Under the pieces are notes generated by a model. That model was given only the letters and a program-made list of their open reading frames with translations. It had not been told where the DNA came from and did not search any database. A stretch of DNA of 64,000 nt from Streptomyces davaonensis JCM 4913 (GTDB lineage Bacteria > Actinomycetota > Actinomycetes > Streptomycetales > Streptomycetaceae). The stretch covers positions 5,614,053-5,678,052 of the forward strand of contig NC_020504.1 of assembly GCF_000349325.1 (NCBI RefSeq), read 5' to 3'. Position 1 is the first letter of the stretch. Every line of letters begins with the position of its first letter. The position numbers were made by a program, and so were the translations under genes. This document shows positions 15,169 through 23,772 of the stretch, one piece after another.

Positions 15169-15199
15169 GGGCGTACGGGGAGCACCGCCGCGTACGCCC
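15169..15199 (+). terminator. Hairpin after hrdD
   Basis: GGGCGTACG and CGTACGCCC are perfect 9-base arms around 13 bases, 20 bases past the stop codon. There is no T-run. Confidence 0.6.
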
Positions 15200-15610
15200 G
15201 GTGGCGCCGGGTGGCGAAAGACCGCGCAAACATGGCGGTGTAACGCCGCTTCAACCGCCAGGGCCCTGGGAACAACCTTTCAGGGTCCAGGAGTTCGGGC
15301 CCGCGATCCCCCCTCGCGGGCCGATCCTGAACCAAGTCCCGTCGCGATAACCCCCCCCGGCGCCGGGACTCTCCCGAGCCGGGTCTCGGCGCCCTAACCC
15401 CCCCTGGGCGCCGGGGTCCGGCTCCTTTTGTGCCCAGGGGTGGGCGCCGACTGGGCGCCGCTGGTGGGGGCGGCTGGTGGGTGTGGCTGGCGGGTGTGGC
15501 TTGTGCGGCCCTGGCGCCGGGACATGCTGGAAGGCGGGCCACCCCGTACCTGAACCCCGGGGTGGCCCGCCGGATGGCAGATTGTGTCACATGGGCATAG
15601 CCTGCCGAAT
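15200..15610. other. Gene-free stretch between hrdD and the TetR gene
   Basis: I see no gene. The stretch is rich in GGCGCCG-like words (15357-15470) and in GGTGTGGC/TGTGGCTGG words, and ends with a strong hairpin at 15533-15571. Confidence 0.45.
15533..15571. repeat. Strong inverted repeat upstream of the TetR gene
   Basis: GGCGGGCCACCCC (15533-15545) and GGGGTGGCCCGCC (15559-15571) are perfect 13-base arms around 13 bases, 40 bases before the TetR start. It may be a terminator for read-through from hrdD or an insulator. Confidence 0.65.
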
Positions 15611-16309
15611 GTGAGTAGCCCCACCCCAGCACCAAACTCCGCCGTACCGCTCTCCCTGACGGAGCGGCGCAAGGCGGAGACGCGTATGCAGATCGCCCGC
15701 GCGGCCGCCTCGCTCTTCGTCCGACAGGGCCTGCGCGCCACCCGCGCCGAGGACATCGCCCAGGCCGCCGGCATCGCGCCGCGCACGTTCTACCGGTATT
15801 TCGCCACCAAGGAGGAGGCCGTCGCGCCCCTCTACGCGGCGGGCGCGGAGCGCTGGGCACAGGCCGTGCACCTCGCTCCCGCGGAACTGTCCGTCCCCGA
15901 GGCGCTGGAACACGCCGTACGGCACACCCTGACGCCGGGGGCCGGGGTGTCGGCGTCCTCCTGGGAATGGGTGCGGACGCTGATCCGACTTGCCGGGTCG
16001 AGCCCTGCGCTGGGGAAGGTGTGGGCAGAGGTCTGTCATGCGTCCGAGGGGACGTTGGCGGAGGTTTTGGCCGGGCGGATGCGGGCGGGTTCCCTTAGGA
16101 CGGGCGCGGTCGACAACGTTGCCGGTGGGTCCGAGCTGAGGTTCGCGGCCGCCGTGGCCGGGGCGGCTGTGCGGGTGGCCGTGGAGTCCTGGGCGGCGGG
16201 GGAGGCGCAGGCTGGGGGGCCGGAGGGGCCCGCGGAGTTGGCGCTGCGGAATCTGGCGGTGCTGCGGGACTTTCCTTGGGGGGAAGTGGCGGGGGTGCAG
16301 CGGGCGTAG
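15611..16309 (+). CDS. TetR-family regulator downstream of hrdD
   Basis: A 232-residue TetR protein. The HTH near residues 20-65 includes QIARAAASLFVRQG and RAEDIAQAAGIAPRTFYRYF. GTG 15611 is chosen: TAGCCT (15598-15603) lies 7 bases before it, which suits a leaderless transcript; an earlier GTG at 15584 is less likely. The gene next to hrdD in S. coelicolor (SCO3201, from memory) is a TetR regulator whose over-expression blocks antibiotic production and sporulation; this is probably its orthologue by position, but sequence identity was not checked. No transporter is paired directly with it. Confidence 0.87.
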   Translation: MSSPTPAPNSAVPLSLTERRKAETRMQIARAAASLFVRQGLRATRAEDIAQAAGIAPRTFYRYFATKEEAVAPLYAAGAERWAQAVHLAPAELSVPEALEHAVRHTLTPGAGVSASSWEWVRTLIRLAGSSPALGKVWAEVCHASEGTLAEVLAGRMRAGSLRTGAVDNVAGGSELRFAAAVAGAAVRVAVESWAAGEAQAGGPEGPAELALRNLAVLRDFPWGEVAGVQRA

Positions 16310-16377
16310 GGGCGCGGGCTGTTGGGGCGTATGTGCGCGGGCTGTTGGGTCGTAGGGACTCCGATTGGTCCTGTTGC

Positions 16378-17349
16378 TCAGGTGGTCGTGGCCGCCGCTC
16401 TTGTCAGGCGGCCGCCCAAGTCCCGTACGCATTGGATCAGTTCCGCGGGCTCGTGGACGGTGAACTCGCAGTCGACCATGGCCAGGCGCACCGCCAGCCA
16501 CTCCACCGCGTCGCCGGTCGTGGCGCGGAGGCGACAGGTGTGGTCGTCGACCGGCTCCGGGGCGCCCAGCCACTTGGGTACGCGGGCCGCGATGAACTGG
16601 GCCGGTGCGGCGAAGGTGACCGCGAACTCGTAGGTCTCCTGGCGTCGGTACATCGACTGGCGTAGGTAGTCGGCCGCGTTGCCCGTCGGGAGCTCGCGGG
16701 GGGTGAAGCGGGCGCCCGTGGCGAAGGGTTCGGTGACGCGGTCGACGCGGAAGGTGCGCCAGTCCTCGCGGTCGAGGTCGTAGGCGACGAGGTACCAGCG
16801 GCGGCCGGTGGAGACGAGCCGGTAGGGCTCGGCGAGGCGGCGGGACTCCGTGCCGTCGCCCGCGCGGTAGGCGAACCTCAGCCGTTCCTGGCCGGCCACC
16901 GTCGAGGCCATCACGGTCAGCGTCTCCGGGGCGATGCTCGCTCCGTCGCCGCTGGTCAGCGGGGTGGTCGCGGCCTGGAGGGTGGAGACGCGGTGGCGCA
17001 GGCGGCTGGGCAGGACCTGCTCCAGCTTGGCGAGCGCCCGTACCGAGGCCTCGTCCACGCCCTCGACCGCGTGCCCGGCGCCCGCGCGCAGGCCGACCGC
17101 GATGGCGACCGCCTCCTCGTCGTCGAGGACGAGCGGCGGCATCGCCTTGCCCGCGACCAGCCGATAGCCGCCGTCGGCACCCTTGGTCGCCTGTACCGGA
17201 TAGCCGAGCTCACGCAGCCGGTCGATGTCCCGGCGGACCGTGCGCCGGGACACCCCGAGCCGCCCGGCGAGCTCGCCGCCGGGCCATTCGCGGGGCGTCT
17301 GGAGGAGGGAGAGGAGCTGGAGGAGCCGGGCCGGAGTATCTGTCGTCAT
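16378..17349 (-). CDS. WYL-domain transcriptional regulator
   Basis: A 323-residue regulator. An N-terminal HTH_11 winged helix (LAGRLGVSRRTVRRDIDRL) is followed by the linker TKGADGGYRLVAGKAMPPL and a WYL domain near residues 140-215 (FAYRAGDGTES, YLVAYDLDREDWRTFRVDRV). WYL domains bind small ligands or nucleic acid and modulate DNA binding. It is divergent from an MFS exporter with 63 bases between starts, which contain an inverted repeat, so control of that exporter and itself is likely. Start ATG 17349 lacks a strong ribosome site. Confidence 0.9.
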   Translation of the reverse strand: MTTDTPARLLQLLSLLQTPREWPGGELAGRLGVSRRTVRRDIDRLRELGYPVQATKGADGGYRLVAGKAMPPLVLDDEEAVAIAVGLRAGAGHAVEGVDEASVRALAKLEQVLPSRLRHRVSTLQAATTPLTSGDGASIAPETLTVMASTVAGQERLRFAYRAGDGTESRRLAEPYRLVSTGRRWYLVAYDLDREDWRTFRVDRVTEPFATGARFTPRELPTGNAADYLRQSMYRRQETYEFAVTFAAPAQFIAARVPKWLGAPEPVDDHTCRLRATTGDAVEWLAVRLAMVDCEFTVHEPAELIQCVRDLGGRLTRAAATTT

Positions 17350-17371
17350 GCATCCGAGGATGCCGCAGAAC

Positions 17372-17405
17372 TAGGACACGATCTGACCTATAGGGGTCCT
17401 ATCTT
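17372..17405. promoter_or_regulatory. Inverted repeat plus leaderless -10 box in the WYL/MFS intergenic region
   Basis: TAGGAC (17372-17377) and GTCCTA (17396-17401) flank GACCTATAGGGGTC. TATCTT (17400-17405) is 7 bases before the MFS ATG 17413, so a protein on the repeat would cover the promoter. Confidence 0.5.
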
Positions 17406-17412
17406 CTTTCAC

Positions 17413-19011
17413 ATGACCTCCAGCCAGCCTCATCCCGAAACATCCGCGGGCAGCACATCCGCAGGCGAAGCCTCCATGGGCGACAAGCGTCGGTGGTTCG
17501 CCCTGGCGATCGTCATGACCGCCGCCTTCATGGACCTCGTCGATGTCACGATCGTCAACATCGCGATCCCGTCCATCCAGCAGAACGCCGGCGCCACCGA
17601 GAGCCAGATCCAGTGGATAACGGCCGGTTACGCCCTGGCCTTCGCCGCGGGCCTGATCACCGGCGGACGTCTCGGCGACATCCACGGCCGTAAGAAGCTG
17701 TTCCTCATCGGCATCGGCGGCTTCACGATCGCCTCCGCGCTGTGCGGATTCGCGGCGAACCCGGAGATGCTGGTCGCCTCCCGCATCCTCCAGGGCGGGA
17801 TGGCGGCGCTGATGGTGCCGCAGGTCCTGTCGATCGTGCACGCGACCTTCCCGGCGCACGAGCGCGGCAAGGTGTTCGGGCTGTTCGGCGCGGTCGTGGG
17901 GCTCGGCGCGGTCAGCGGTCCACTGCTCGGCGCGCTGCTGACCGAGTGGAACCTCTTCGGTCTGGAATGGCGCCCGATCTTCCTCATCAACCTGCCGGTC
18001 GGCATCGCCGGCCTGATCCTCGGCAGCCGTTTCATCACCGAGTCCAAGGCGGCACGCGCCCCGAAGCTGGACCTGGTGGGCGTGGCCCTGGTGACCCTCG
18101 GCCTGCTGATGCTGCTCTACCCGCTGACCCGCGGCCGTGAGCTGGACTGGCCGGTGTGGGGTTACGTGTCGATGGCCGGCTCGCTCGTCGTGCTCGCGGT
18201 GCTGGTGGCGTACGAGCGGCGCAAGAGCGCGCGGGACGGGTCGCCGCTGGTCGAGCTGTCCCTGTTCAAGGTGAAGAGCTTCGCCGCGGGCATCGCCGTA
18301 CAGACCGTGTTCGGTGTCGCGCTCGGCATCTTCTTCCTGGTGTGGACGCTGTACATGCAGATGGGCCTGGGCTGGAGCCCGCTGAAGGCGGGTCTGACCG
18401 GGGTGCCGTTCTCGATCGCGGTCTCCACGGCGGCGGGTCTTTCGGTGCAGAAGCTGGTGCCGCGGTTCGGGCGGGGCGTCCTCCAGGCGGGCGCGCTGGT
18501 GCTCGGGCTCGGTGTGCTGCTCTACATGTGGGAGTCCGAGCGGTACGGCCTTGGCATCGAGCCCTGGCAGATGGCGTTTCCGCTGGTCGTGATGGGTGCG
18601 GGGATGGGTCTGATCGTGGCTCCGCTGACCGACGCGATCCTCTCCGAGGTGCCGCGCGAGCACGCGGGGTCGGCGTCGGGGCTGATCAACACCGTGCAGC
18701 AGATGGGCAATGCGCTGGGGCTCGGTCTGGTGTCGGTGGTGTTCTTCGGGGTACTGGACGACAAGCTCGGGGGGCTGGGCTCGGGGGAGTCCGAGGGTGC
18801 CGCGAGTGCCGCCGCGCAGACCGTCGTCGGGTCGGCCTTCGCGGACGCCTTCCAGAACGCGCTGGGCTGGGTGGCAGTGGTGATGGGCGCCATCTTCCTG
18901 CTGATGTTCGCGCTGCCTCGGCGGACTGCGCAGCATGTGGAAGGGGCCGCCGACGAGGCTGAGTCGGCGGAGGCCGTGGGCGAGGCGCGGGAGACGGTGG
19001 CGGTCGCCTGA
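17413..19011 (+). CDS. MFS drug exporter, DHA2 (EmrB/QacA) type
   Basis: A 532-residue exporter of about 14 membrane helices. The first helix holds MDLVDVTIVNIAIPSIQ, motif A is GGRLGDIHGRKKLF, and GAVVGLGAVSGPLLGALL is the motif C region. The hydrophilic ends (a Ser/Thr-rich N-terminus and a Glu-rich C-terminus) are cytoplasmic. ATG 17413 is preferred to upstream starts because a TATCTT box lies 7 bases before it. It is divergent from a WYL regulator. It is a paralogue in type of the exporter at 10656 but clearly diverged. Substrate unknown. Confidence 0.9.
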   Translation: MTSSQPHPETSAGSTSAGEASMGDKRRWFALAIVMTAAFMDLVDVTIVNIAIPSIQQNAGATESQIQWITAGYALAFAAGLITGGRLGDIHGRKKLFLIGIGGFTIASALCGFAANPEMLVASRILQGGMAALMVPQVLSIVHATFPAHERGKVFGLFGAVVGLGAVSGPLLGALLTEWNLFGLEWRPIFLINLPVGIAGLILGSRFITESKAARAPKLDLVGVALVTLGLLMLLYPLTRGRELDWPVWGYVSMAGSLVVLAVLVAYERRKSARDGSPLVELSLFKVKSFAAGIAVQTVFGVALGIFFLVWTLYMQMGLGWSPLKAGLTGVPFSIAVSTAAGLSVQKLVPRFGRGVLQAGALVLGLGVLLYMWESERYGLGIEPWQMAFPLVVMGAGMGLIVAPLTDAILSEVPREHAGSASGLINTVQQMGNALGLGLVSVVFFGVLDDKLGGLGSGESEGAASAAAQTVVGSAFADAFQNALGWVAVVMGAIFLLMFALPRRTAQHVEGAADEAESAEAVGEARETVAVA

Positions 19012-19032
19012 AGCTGACGTAACACCTGGAGC

Positions 19033-19064
19033 AAGGGCCCTGCGCTGTCGAGCGCGGGGCCCTT
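19033..19064 (+). terminator. Hairpin terminator after the MFS gene
   Basis: AAGGGCCCTGCGCT and AGCGCGGGGCCCTT pair around GTCG with one mismatch, about 20 bases past the stop. Confidence 0.8.
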
Positions 19065-19082
19065 CCGTCTGCGCGGAAGTCC

Positions 19083-19126
19083 GTTCATGCCCGTCTGCGT
19101 CCGCGCCTCATGTCTGTTCATGCCCG
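19083..19126. promoter_or_regulatory. Direct repeat GTTCATGCCCG before the fru operon
   Basis: The 11-base word occurs at 19083-19093 and 19116-19126, 33 bases apart (about three helical turns), ahead of the DeoR-type regulator. Possible binding sites of FruR; inferred. Confidence 0.45.
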
Positions 19127-19217
19127 AGTTGCGCCCGAACCTGTTTACTTTCCGGAAATCCCGGCGTAGCCTCCGGGTGAATCCACAAGTTCGGGCACTG
19201 GTCGGAGGCGAACGGAC

Positions 19218-19979
19218 ATGTACGCACCGGAGCGGCAACAGGAGATCCTTCGGCTCGCGCGCGACGGCGGCCGGGTGGACGTGCTGTCGCTCGCCGAGGA
19301 GTTCCAGGTGACGGCGGAGACGATCCGCCGGGACCTGAAGGCCCTGGACCGCGCCGGCCTGGTACGCCGGGTGCACGGCGGCGCCATCCCCGTCGGCCGC
19401 CTCGACTTCGAGCCGGACCTCGCCGAACGCGAGTCCACCGCCGCCGACGAGAAGGACCGCATCGCCAAGGCCGCCCTCGCCGAACTCCCGGCCGAGGGCA
19501 CGATGATCCTCGACGCCGGTACGACCGTCGCGCGGGTCGCGGGCGCCCTCCCGCTGGAGGCCTCGCTCACCGTCGTCACCCACAGCCTGCCCATCGCGGC
19601 CCGCCTCGCGGACCACCCCGGCATCCAGCTCCATCTCGTCGGGGGGCGCGTACGACACCGTACGCGCGCCGCCGTGGACGCCTGGGCGCTGCGGGCGTAC
19701 GGCGAGATCCGGGCCGATGTCCTCTTCGTGGCCGCCAACGGCTTCTCCGCCGACCATGGTCTGACCACCCCCGACCTCGCCGAGGCTGCGGTGAAGCGCG
19801 CGGCGGTGGCCGCGGCCCGCCGGGTGGTGCTGCTCGCCGACTCCTCCAAGCACGGCCAGGAGCACTTCGCCCGCTTCGGCGACCTGAGCGACGTGGACCT
19901 GTTGATCACCGACAGCGGGCTGAGCCCCGAGGACGCCGCCGCCATCGAGCGCGGCGGCACGGAAGTAGTGCGCGCATGA
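19218..19979 (+). CDS. fruR: DeoR-family regulator of the fructose operon
   Basis: A 253-residue DeoR/GlpR-type repressor. The N-terminal HTH is VDVLSLAEEFQVTAETIRRD, followed by GLVRRVHGGAI. The C-terminal DeoRC sensor domain has ILDAGTTVARVA and VLFVAANGFSADHGL, which bind sugar phosphates. GGAGG precedes ATG 19218. Its stop overlaps the start of fruK by 4 bases (ATGA), so it is the first gene of fruR-fruK-fruA and most likely responds to fructose 1-phosphate. Direct repeats upstream are candidate operators. Confidence 0.9.
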   Translation: MYAPERQQEILRLARDGGRVDVLSLAEEFQVTAETIRRDLKALDRAGLVRRVHGGAIPVGRLDFEPDLAERESTAADEKDRIAKAALAELPAEGTMILDAGTTVARVAGALPLEASLTVVTHSLPIAARLADHPGIQLHLVGGRVRHRTRAAVDAWALRAYGEIRADVLFVAANGFSADHGLTTPDLAEAAVKRAAVAAARRVVLLADSSKHGQEHFARFGDLSDVDLLITDSGLSPEDAAAIERGGTEVVRA

Positions 19980-20923
19980 TTCTCACCGTCACCCCCAACC
20001 CGTCCCTGGACCGCACCTACGAGGTTCCCTCGCTCGACCGCGGTGAGGTCATCCGCGCCACCGGCGAGCGCATGGACCCGGGCGGCAAGGGCGTGAACGT
20101 CTCGCGCGCCGTCGCGGCCGCCGGACGGCGCACGGTCGCGGTGCTGCCCCTGGGAGGTGCGCCGGGGGCGCTCGTCGCCGATCTGCTCGACGCGCAGGGC
20201 ATCGAGGTCGCGCCGGTACCGGTCGCCGGAGCCACCCGCTCGAACATCGCGCTCGCGGAGTCGGACGGGGTGCTGACGAAGATCAACGCGCCGGGTCCGG
20301 AACTGTCGGCGGAGGAGCAGGAACTGCTTCTGGAGACGGTGCGGGCGCAGTCGCGTGACGCGGACTGGATCGCGTGCTGCGGGAGCCTGCCGCGTGGGCT
20401 CGCGCCGGCGTGGTACGCCGATGTGGTCGCGCGGGTGCACGCGGGGGGCGCGCGGATCGCGCTGGACACCTCGGGGCGTGCGCTGCTGGAGGCGCTGCGT
20501 GAGCGGCCGGATGTGGTGAAGCCGAACGCCGAGGAGCTCGCGGAGGCCGTCGGGCGCCCCCTGTCGACGGTGGGCGACGCGGTGAAGGCGGCCGAGGAGT
20601 TGCGCGAGATGGGCGCGCGCGCCGTGCTCGCGAGCCTGGGCGCGGACGGGCAGCTGCTCGTGGACGGCGCGGGCGCCTGGTTCGGCAGCGCGCGCGTGGA
20701 TGTCGTGCGCTCCAACGTCGGCGCGGGCGACTCCTCGCTCGCGGGCTTTCTGATCGCGGGCGGCAGCGGCCCGGAGGCGCTGGCCTCCGCCGTCGCGCAC
20801 GGCGCCGCCGCCGTGCAGCTGCCCGGCAGTGTCATGCCGTCGCCGGCCGACCTGGACGCGTCCGCGGTGACGGTCACGGCGGAGGTGCCGGTGGATCGCG
20901 TACTGAAGGAGCCGGTGTCATGA
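19976..20923 (+). CDS. fruK: 1-phosphofructokinase
   Basis: A 315-residue PfkB-family sugar kinase that phosphorylates fructose 1-phosphate to fructose 1,6-bisphosphate in the cytoplasm. It starts MILTVTPNPSLDRTYEV, has the substrate loop DPGGKGVNVSRA and ends with the PfkB signature NVGAGDSSLAGFL containing the catalytic Asp. The start overlaps fruR by 4 bases. The fruA gene follows after 226 bases, a large gap for this operon; the gap contains a hairpin and no convincing gene. Confidence 0.95.
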   Translation: MILTVTPNPSLDRTYEVPSLDRGEVIRATGERMDPGGKGVNVSRAVAAAGRRTVAVLPLGGAPGALVADLLDAQGIEVAPVPVAGATRSNIALAESDGVLTKINAPGPELSAEEQELLLETVRAQSRDADWIACCGSLPRGLAPAWYADVVARVHAGGARIALDTSGRALLEALRERPDVVKPNAEELAEAVGRPLSTVGDAVKAAEELREMGARAVLASLGADGQLLVDGAGAWFGSARVDVVRSNVGAGDSSLAGFLIAGGSGPEALASAVAHGAAAVQLPGSVMPSPADLDASAVTVTAEVPVDRVLKEPVS

Positions 20924-21040
20924 CGTACTTCCTGTACTCCGAGGCGCCCCTCACGTTGACTTCGAAGCGGCGAGGCTCCCCGTTACTCGCCGCGGACCAC
21001 GGGACGCAGGGCCACCTGAGCCGCCCTGCTTCCCGAGGGA

Positions 21041-21063
21041 GGCGGGGCTTCCCCGGCCCCGCC
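21041..21063 (+). repeat. Hairpin in the fruK-fruA gap
   Basis: GGCGGGGC-TTCCCCG-GCCCCGCC forms an 8-base stem. It could act as an attenuator or an mRNA stabiliser between fruK and fruA. The flanking sequence to 21140 is C-rich and non-coding. Confidence 0.5.
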
Positions 21064-21149
21064 TCCACCCCCTCCCCTCACTGCACCACCCCCGTCCCCA
21101 CCCCCGCCCACCCCGCTCCCCGGGCGATACGCGTGCGAAGGAGCCCGCG

Positions 21150-23393
21150 ATGACCGACATGATCACCGCGGACCTGGTCGACCTCGACCTGTCCGCCGAA
21201 ACCAAGGAAGCGGCGGCCCGTGCCCTCGCCGAGCGCATGGTCGCCCTGGGCCGGGTGACCGACCTGGACGGCTTCCTCGCCGACGTCGCCGCCCGCGAGG
21301 CCCAGATGCCGACCGGCCTCGACGGCGGCATCGGCATCCCGCACTGCCGCAGCGAACACGTCACCGAGCCCACACTCGCCTTCGGGCGCAGCGCGGCCGG
21401 CATCGACTTCGGTGCGGCGGACGGTCCGGCGGACCTGATCTTCCTCATCGCGGCACCGGCGGGCGCGGACGACGCCCACCTCACGATCCTTTCCTCCCTC
21501 GCCCGGCAGCTGATGAACGCGGAGTTCACGGACGCGCTGCGGTCGGTGGGGGACGCGGGGTCGGCGGCGGCGCTGATTCGGGGGGAGGAGGTGCGGGGCG
21601 CTGGCGCTGGCTCTGGCGTGGGGGCGCCTGCTGTTTCTGAGGGCGCTGCGCAGGGCGTGCACGGCGCTTCGGACGGCGCTTCCGAGGGCGCGCACGGCGC
21701 TGAAGGGAGCGCTAGCGGCGCTGTTGGGGGCTCACACGGCGCGCAGAGCGTCGCCAAGGACTCCGCTGCGGCGCCGGGGGCGGCCTCCGCCGGCGCCGCA
21801 GCGGGCAGCACGGCCCCGGCGCCGGGCGCGGACGCCGAGAGCGCAACCGCCCCGGCGCCGGGCGCCACCGTCACCACCGACGAGCGCCCCTTCCGTATCG
21901 TCGCCGTCACCTCCTGCCCGACCGGCATCGCCCACACCTACATGGCGGCCGAGTCCCTGGAGAACGCCAGCCGCGACGCGGGCGTCGAACTCGTCGTCGA
22001 GACCCAGGGCTCGGCCGGATTCACCCGGCTCGACCCGGCGGTCATCGCGGCGGCGGACGGCGTGATCTTCGCGCACGACGTACCCGTACGCGACAAGGAC
22101 CGCTTCGCCGGCAAGCCGACGGTCGACGTCGGCGTGAAGGCGGGCATCAACCGCCCGGCGGAACTCATCACCGAGGTGCGCGGGAAGGCGGCGCGCGGGG
22201 AGGTGAGCGCGGGAGCACCCGCGGGAGCGGGCACGCCGGTCGAGCGCGCCGGTGACGCCGGTGAGGGCTACGGCACGAAGCTGCGCAAGTGGCTGATGTC
22301 CGGCGTCAGCTACATGGTCCCGTTCGTCGCCGCAGGCGGTCTGCTGATCGCCCTCGGCTTCGCGATCGGCGGCTACGAGATCAACAAGGCGCCGTCGGTG
22401 ATGGACCACTTCGTGTGGACCCAGGCCGACAGTTGGGGTGCGCTGCTCTTCCAGATCGGCGGCGTGGCCTTCGGCTTCCTCGTCCCGGTGCTGGCTGGTT
22501 ACATCGCCTACGGCATGGCGGACCGGCCAGGTCTCGTGCCCGGATTCGTCGGCGGCGCGATCTCGCTGACCATCAACGCAGGCTTCCTGGGCGGCCTGGC
22601 GGCCGGTCTGATCGCCGGTGGCGTGGTGATGGCGATCCAGCGCGTGAAGATCCCGGCGTCGCTGCGCGGCATCATGCCGGTGGTGGTGATCCCGCTGATC
22701 TCCTCGGCGATCGTCGGCTTCCTGATGTTCGTGGTCATCGGCAAGCCCATCGCCGAGGCGCAGAAGGGCATGACCGACTGGCTGAACGGCCTGTCCGGCA
22801 CCAACGCCCTCCTGCTCGGCGCCCTGCTCGGCCTGATGATGTGCTTCGACCTCGGCGGCCCGGTCAACAAGGTCGCCTACGCCTTCGCCACGGCCGGGAT
22901 CGCCGTCGCCGACCCGAGCGACTCCGCGATGAAGGTCATGGCCGCGGTGATGGCCGCCGGTATGGTCCCCCCGCTGGCAATGGCGCTGGCCACGACGGTC
23001 CGCGGCAAGCTCTTCACGCAGACCGAGCGCGAGAACGGCAAGGCCGCCTGGGTCCTGGGCGCCTCCTTCATCTCCGAGGGCGCCATCCCGTTCGCCGCGG
23101 CGGACCCGCTGCGTGTGATCCCGGCCTCGATGGCGGGCGGCGCGGTCACCGGCGCGCTGTCCATGGCCTTCGACGCCACCCTGCGCGCCCCGCACGGCGG
23201 CATCTTCGTGGTCCCGCTGATCGGCAACCCGCTGCTGTACCTGGTCGCCATCGCGGCGGGCGTCTGCGTCACCACCGCCCTGGTCGTCGTCCTGAAGGGC
23301 ATGCGCAAGCCCGCCCCGGGCGCGACACCCACGGGCAACGGCACCGGCACGGCGACCGCGGCCACGGAGCCCAAGCAGCCGGTGGCCGCCTGA
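21150..23393 (+). CDS. fruA: Fructose-specific PTS enzyme EIIABC
   Basis: A 747-residue membrane permease that imports and phosphorylates fructose to fructose 1-phosphate. The EIIA domain spans about residues 1-145, with active His65 in GIPHCRSEH. A low-complexity Gly/Ala/Ser linker covers about 150-245. EIIB follows with phospho-acceptor Cys256 in VTSCPTGIAHTYMAAE, and EIIC covers about 375-720 with GGLLIALGFAIGGYE and FISEGAIPFAAADPLR. AAGGAG precedes ATG 21150. In many bacteria EIIA is separate; the fused A-B-C order matches the Streptomyces enzyme. It is the last gene of the fru operon and is followed by a strong hairpin. Confidence 0.95.
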   Translation: MTDMITADLVDLDLSAETKEAAARALAERMVALGRVTDLDGFLADVAAREAQMPTGLDGGIGIPHCRSEHVTEPTLAFGRSAAGIDFGAADGPADLIFLIAAPAGADDAHLTILSSLARQLMNAEFTDALRSVGDAGSAAALIRGEEVRGAGAGSGVGAPAVSEGAAQGVHGASDGASEGAHGAEGSASGAVGGSHGAQSVAKDSAAAPGAASAGAAAGSTAPAPGADAESATAPAPGATVTTDERPFRIVAVTSCPTGIAHTYMAAESLENASRDAGVELVVETQGSAGFTRLDPAVIAAADGVIFAHDVPVRDKDRFAGKPTVDVGVKAGINRPAELITEVRGKAARGEVSAGAPAGAGTPVERAGDAGEGYGTKLRKWLMSGVSYMVPFVAAGGLLIALGFAIGGYEINKAPSVMDHFVWTQADSWGALLFQIGGVAFGFLVPVLAGYIAYGMADRPGLVPGFVGGAISLTINAGFLGGLAAGLIAGGVVMAIQRVKIPASLRGIMPVVVIPLISSAIVGFLMFVVIGKPIAEAQKGMTDWLNGLSGTNALLLGALLGLMMCFDLGGPVNKVAYAFATAGIAVADPSDSAMKVMAAVMAAGMVPPLAMALATTVRGKLFTQTERENGKAAWVLGASFISEGAIPFAAADPLRVIPASMAGGAVTGALSMAFDATLRAPHGGIFVVPLIGNPLLYLVAIAAGVCVTTALVVVLKGMRKPAPGATPTGNGTGTATAATEPKQPVAA

Positions 23394-23451
23394 GCCCGGG
23401 GGCGCCCCTATTAAGGAGCTGTGAGTCGTTCACGGCACCTGCGAGATACGT

Positions 23452-23481
23452 CACGGTCCGGGGCCAAAGTCCCGGACCGTG
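23452..23481 (+). terminator. Terminator of the fru operon
   Basis: CACGGTCCGGG and CCCGGACCGTG are perfect 11-base arms around an 8-base loop, 58 bases past fruA. Confidence 0.82.
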
Positions 23482-23497
23482 GTGTGTACTGGGGCGC

Positions 23498-23752
23498 ATG
23501 CCTGAGGACGTCTCGATCTTCCAGCTGCTGGGCGCGGGCCTGCTCGCCCTGCTGACTGTCGTCTGGGCGATCGGCCTGGCCCGCGTCCTGCGCGCCACCC
23601 GCCCCGACGCCGCACGCCGGCCCACCGACCCCGCGCTGTCCGCCCTCCCGCACCAGCGGCAGGCGGGCCCGCACCGGGAGTCGGTACCGCTCACCCCGGC
23701 CGAACAGGACGCGTTCGCAGGCTTGGTACGGCAACTCAGCGACGGGCGCTGA
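23498..23752 (+). CDS. Small single-pass membrane protein
   Basis: An 84-residue protein with one membrane helix near residues 8-30 (FQLLGAGLLALLTVVWAIGL) and a charged, proline-rich cytoplasmic tail ending VRQLSDGR. No enzymatic motif is present. ATG 23498 lies 17 bases after the fru terminator, and its promoter must overlap that hairpin. Codon usage is fully Streptomyces-like, with G/C at nearly every third position, which supports it as real. I recall similar small proteins annotated only as hypothetical in Streptomyces. Function unknown. Confidence 0.65.
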   Translation: MPEDVSIFQLLGAGLLALLTVVWAIGLARVLRATRPDAARRPTDPALSALPHQRQAGPHRESVPLTPAEQDAFAGLVRQLSDGR

Positions 23753-23772
23753 GCCGCGGGCGCCGGCGCGCG

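Noticed and set aside
20920..21153. Short plus-strand frame between fruK and fruA
   Set aside because: It overlaps the fruK end and covers a C-rich non-coding stretch. The product is proline/arginine-rich with no ribosome site and no family resemblance.
21580..21890. CRISPR-like repetition in the fruA linker region
   Set aside because: The words GGCGC and GCGCTG recur irregularly and encode the Gly/Ala/Ser linker of EIIABC. There are no constant repeats or spacers.
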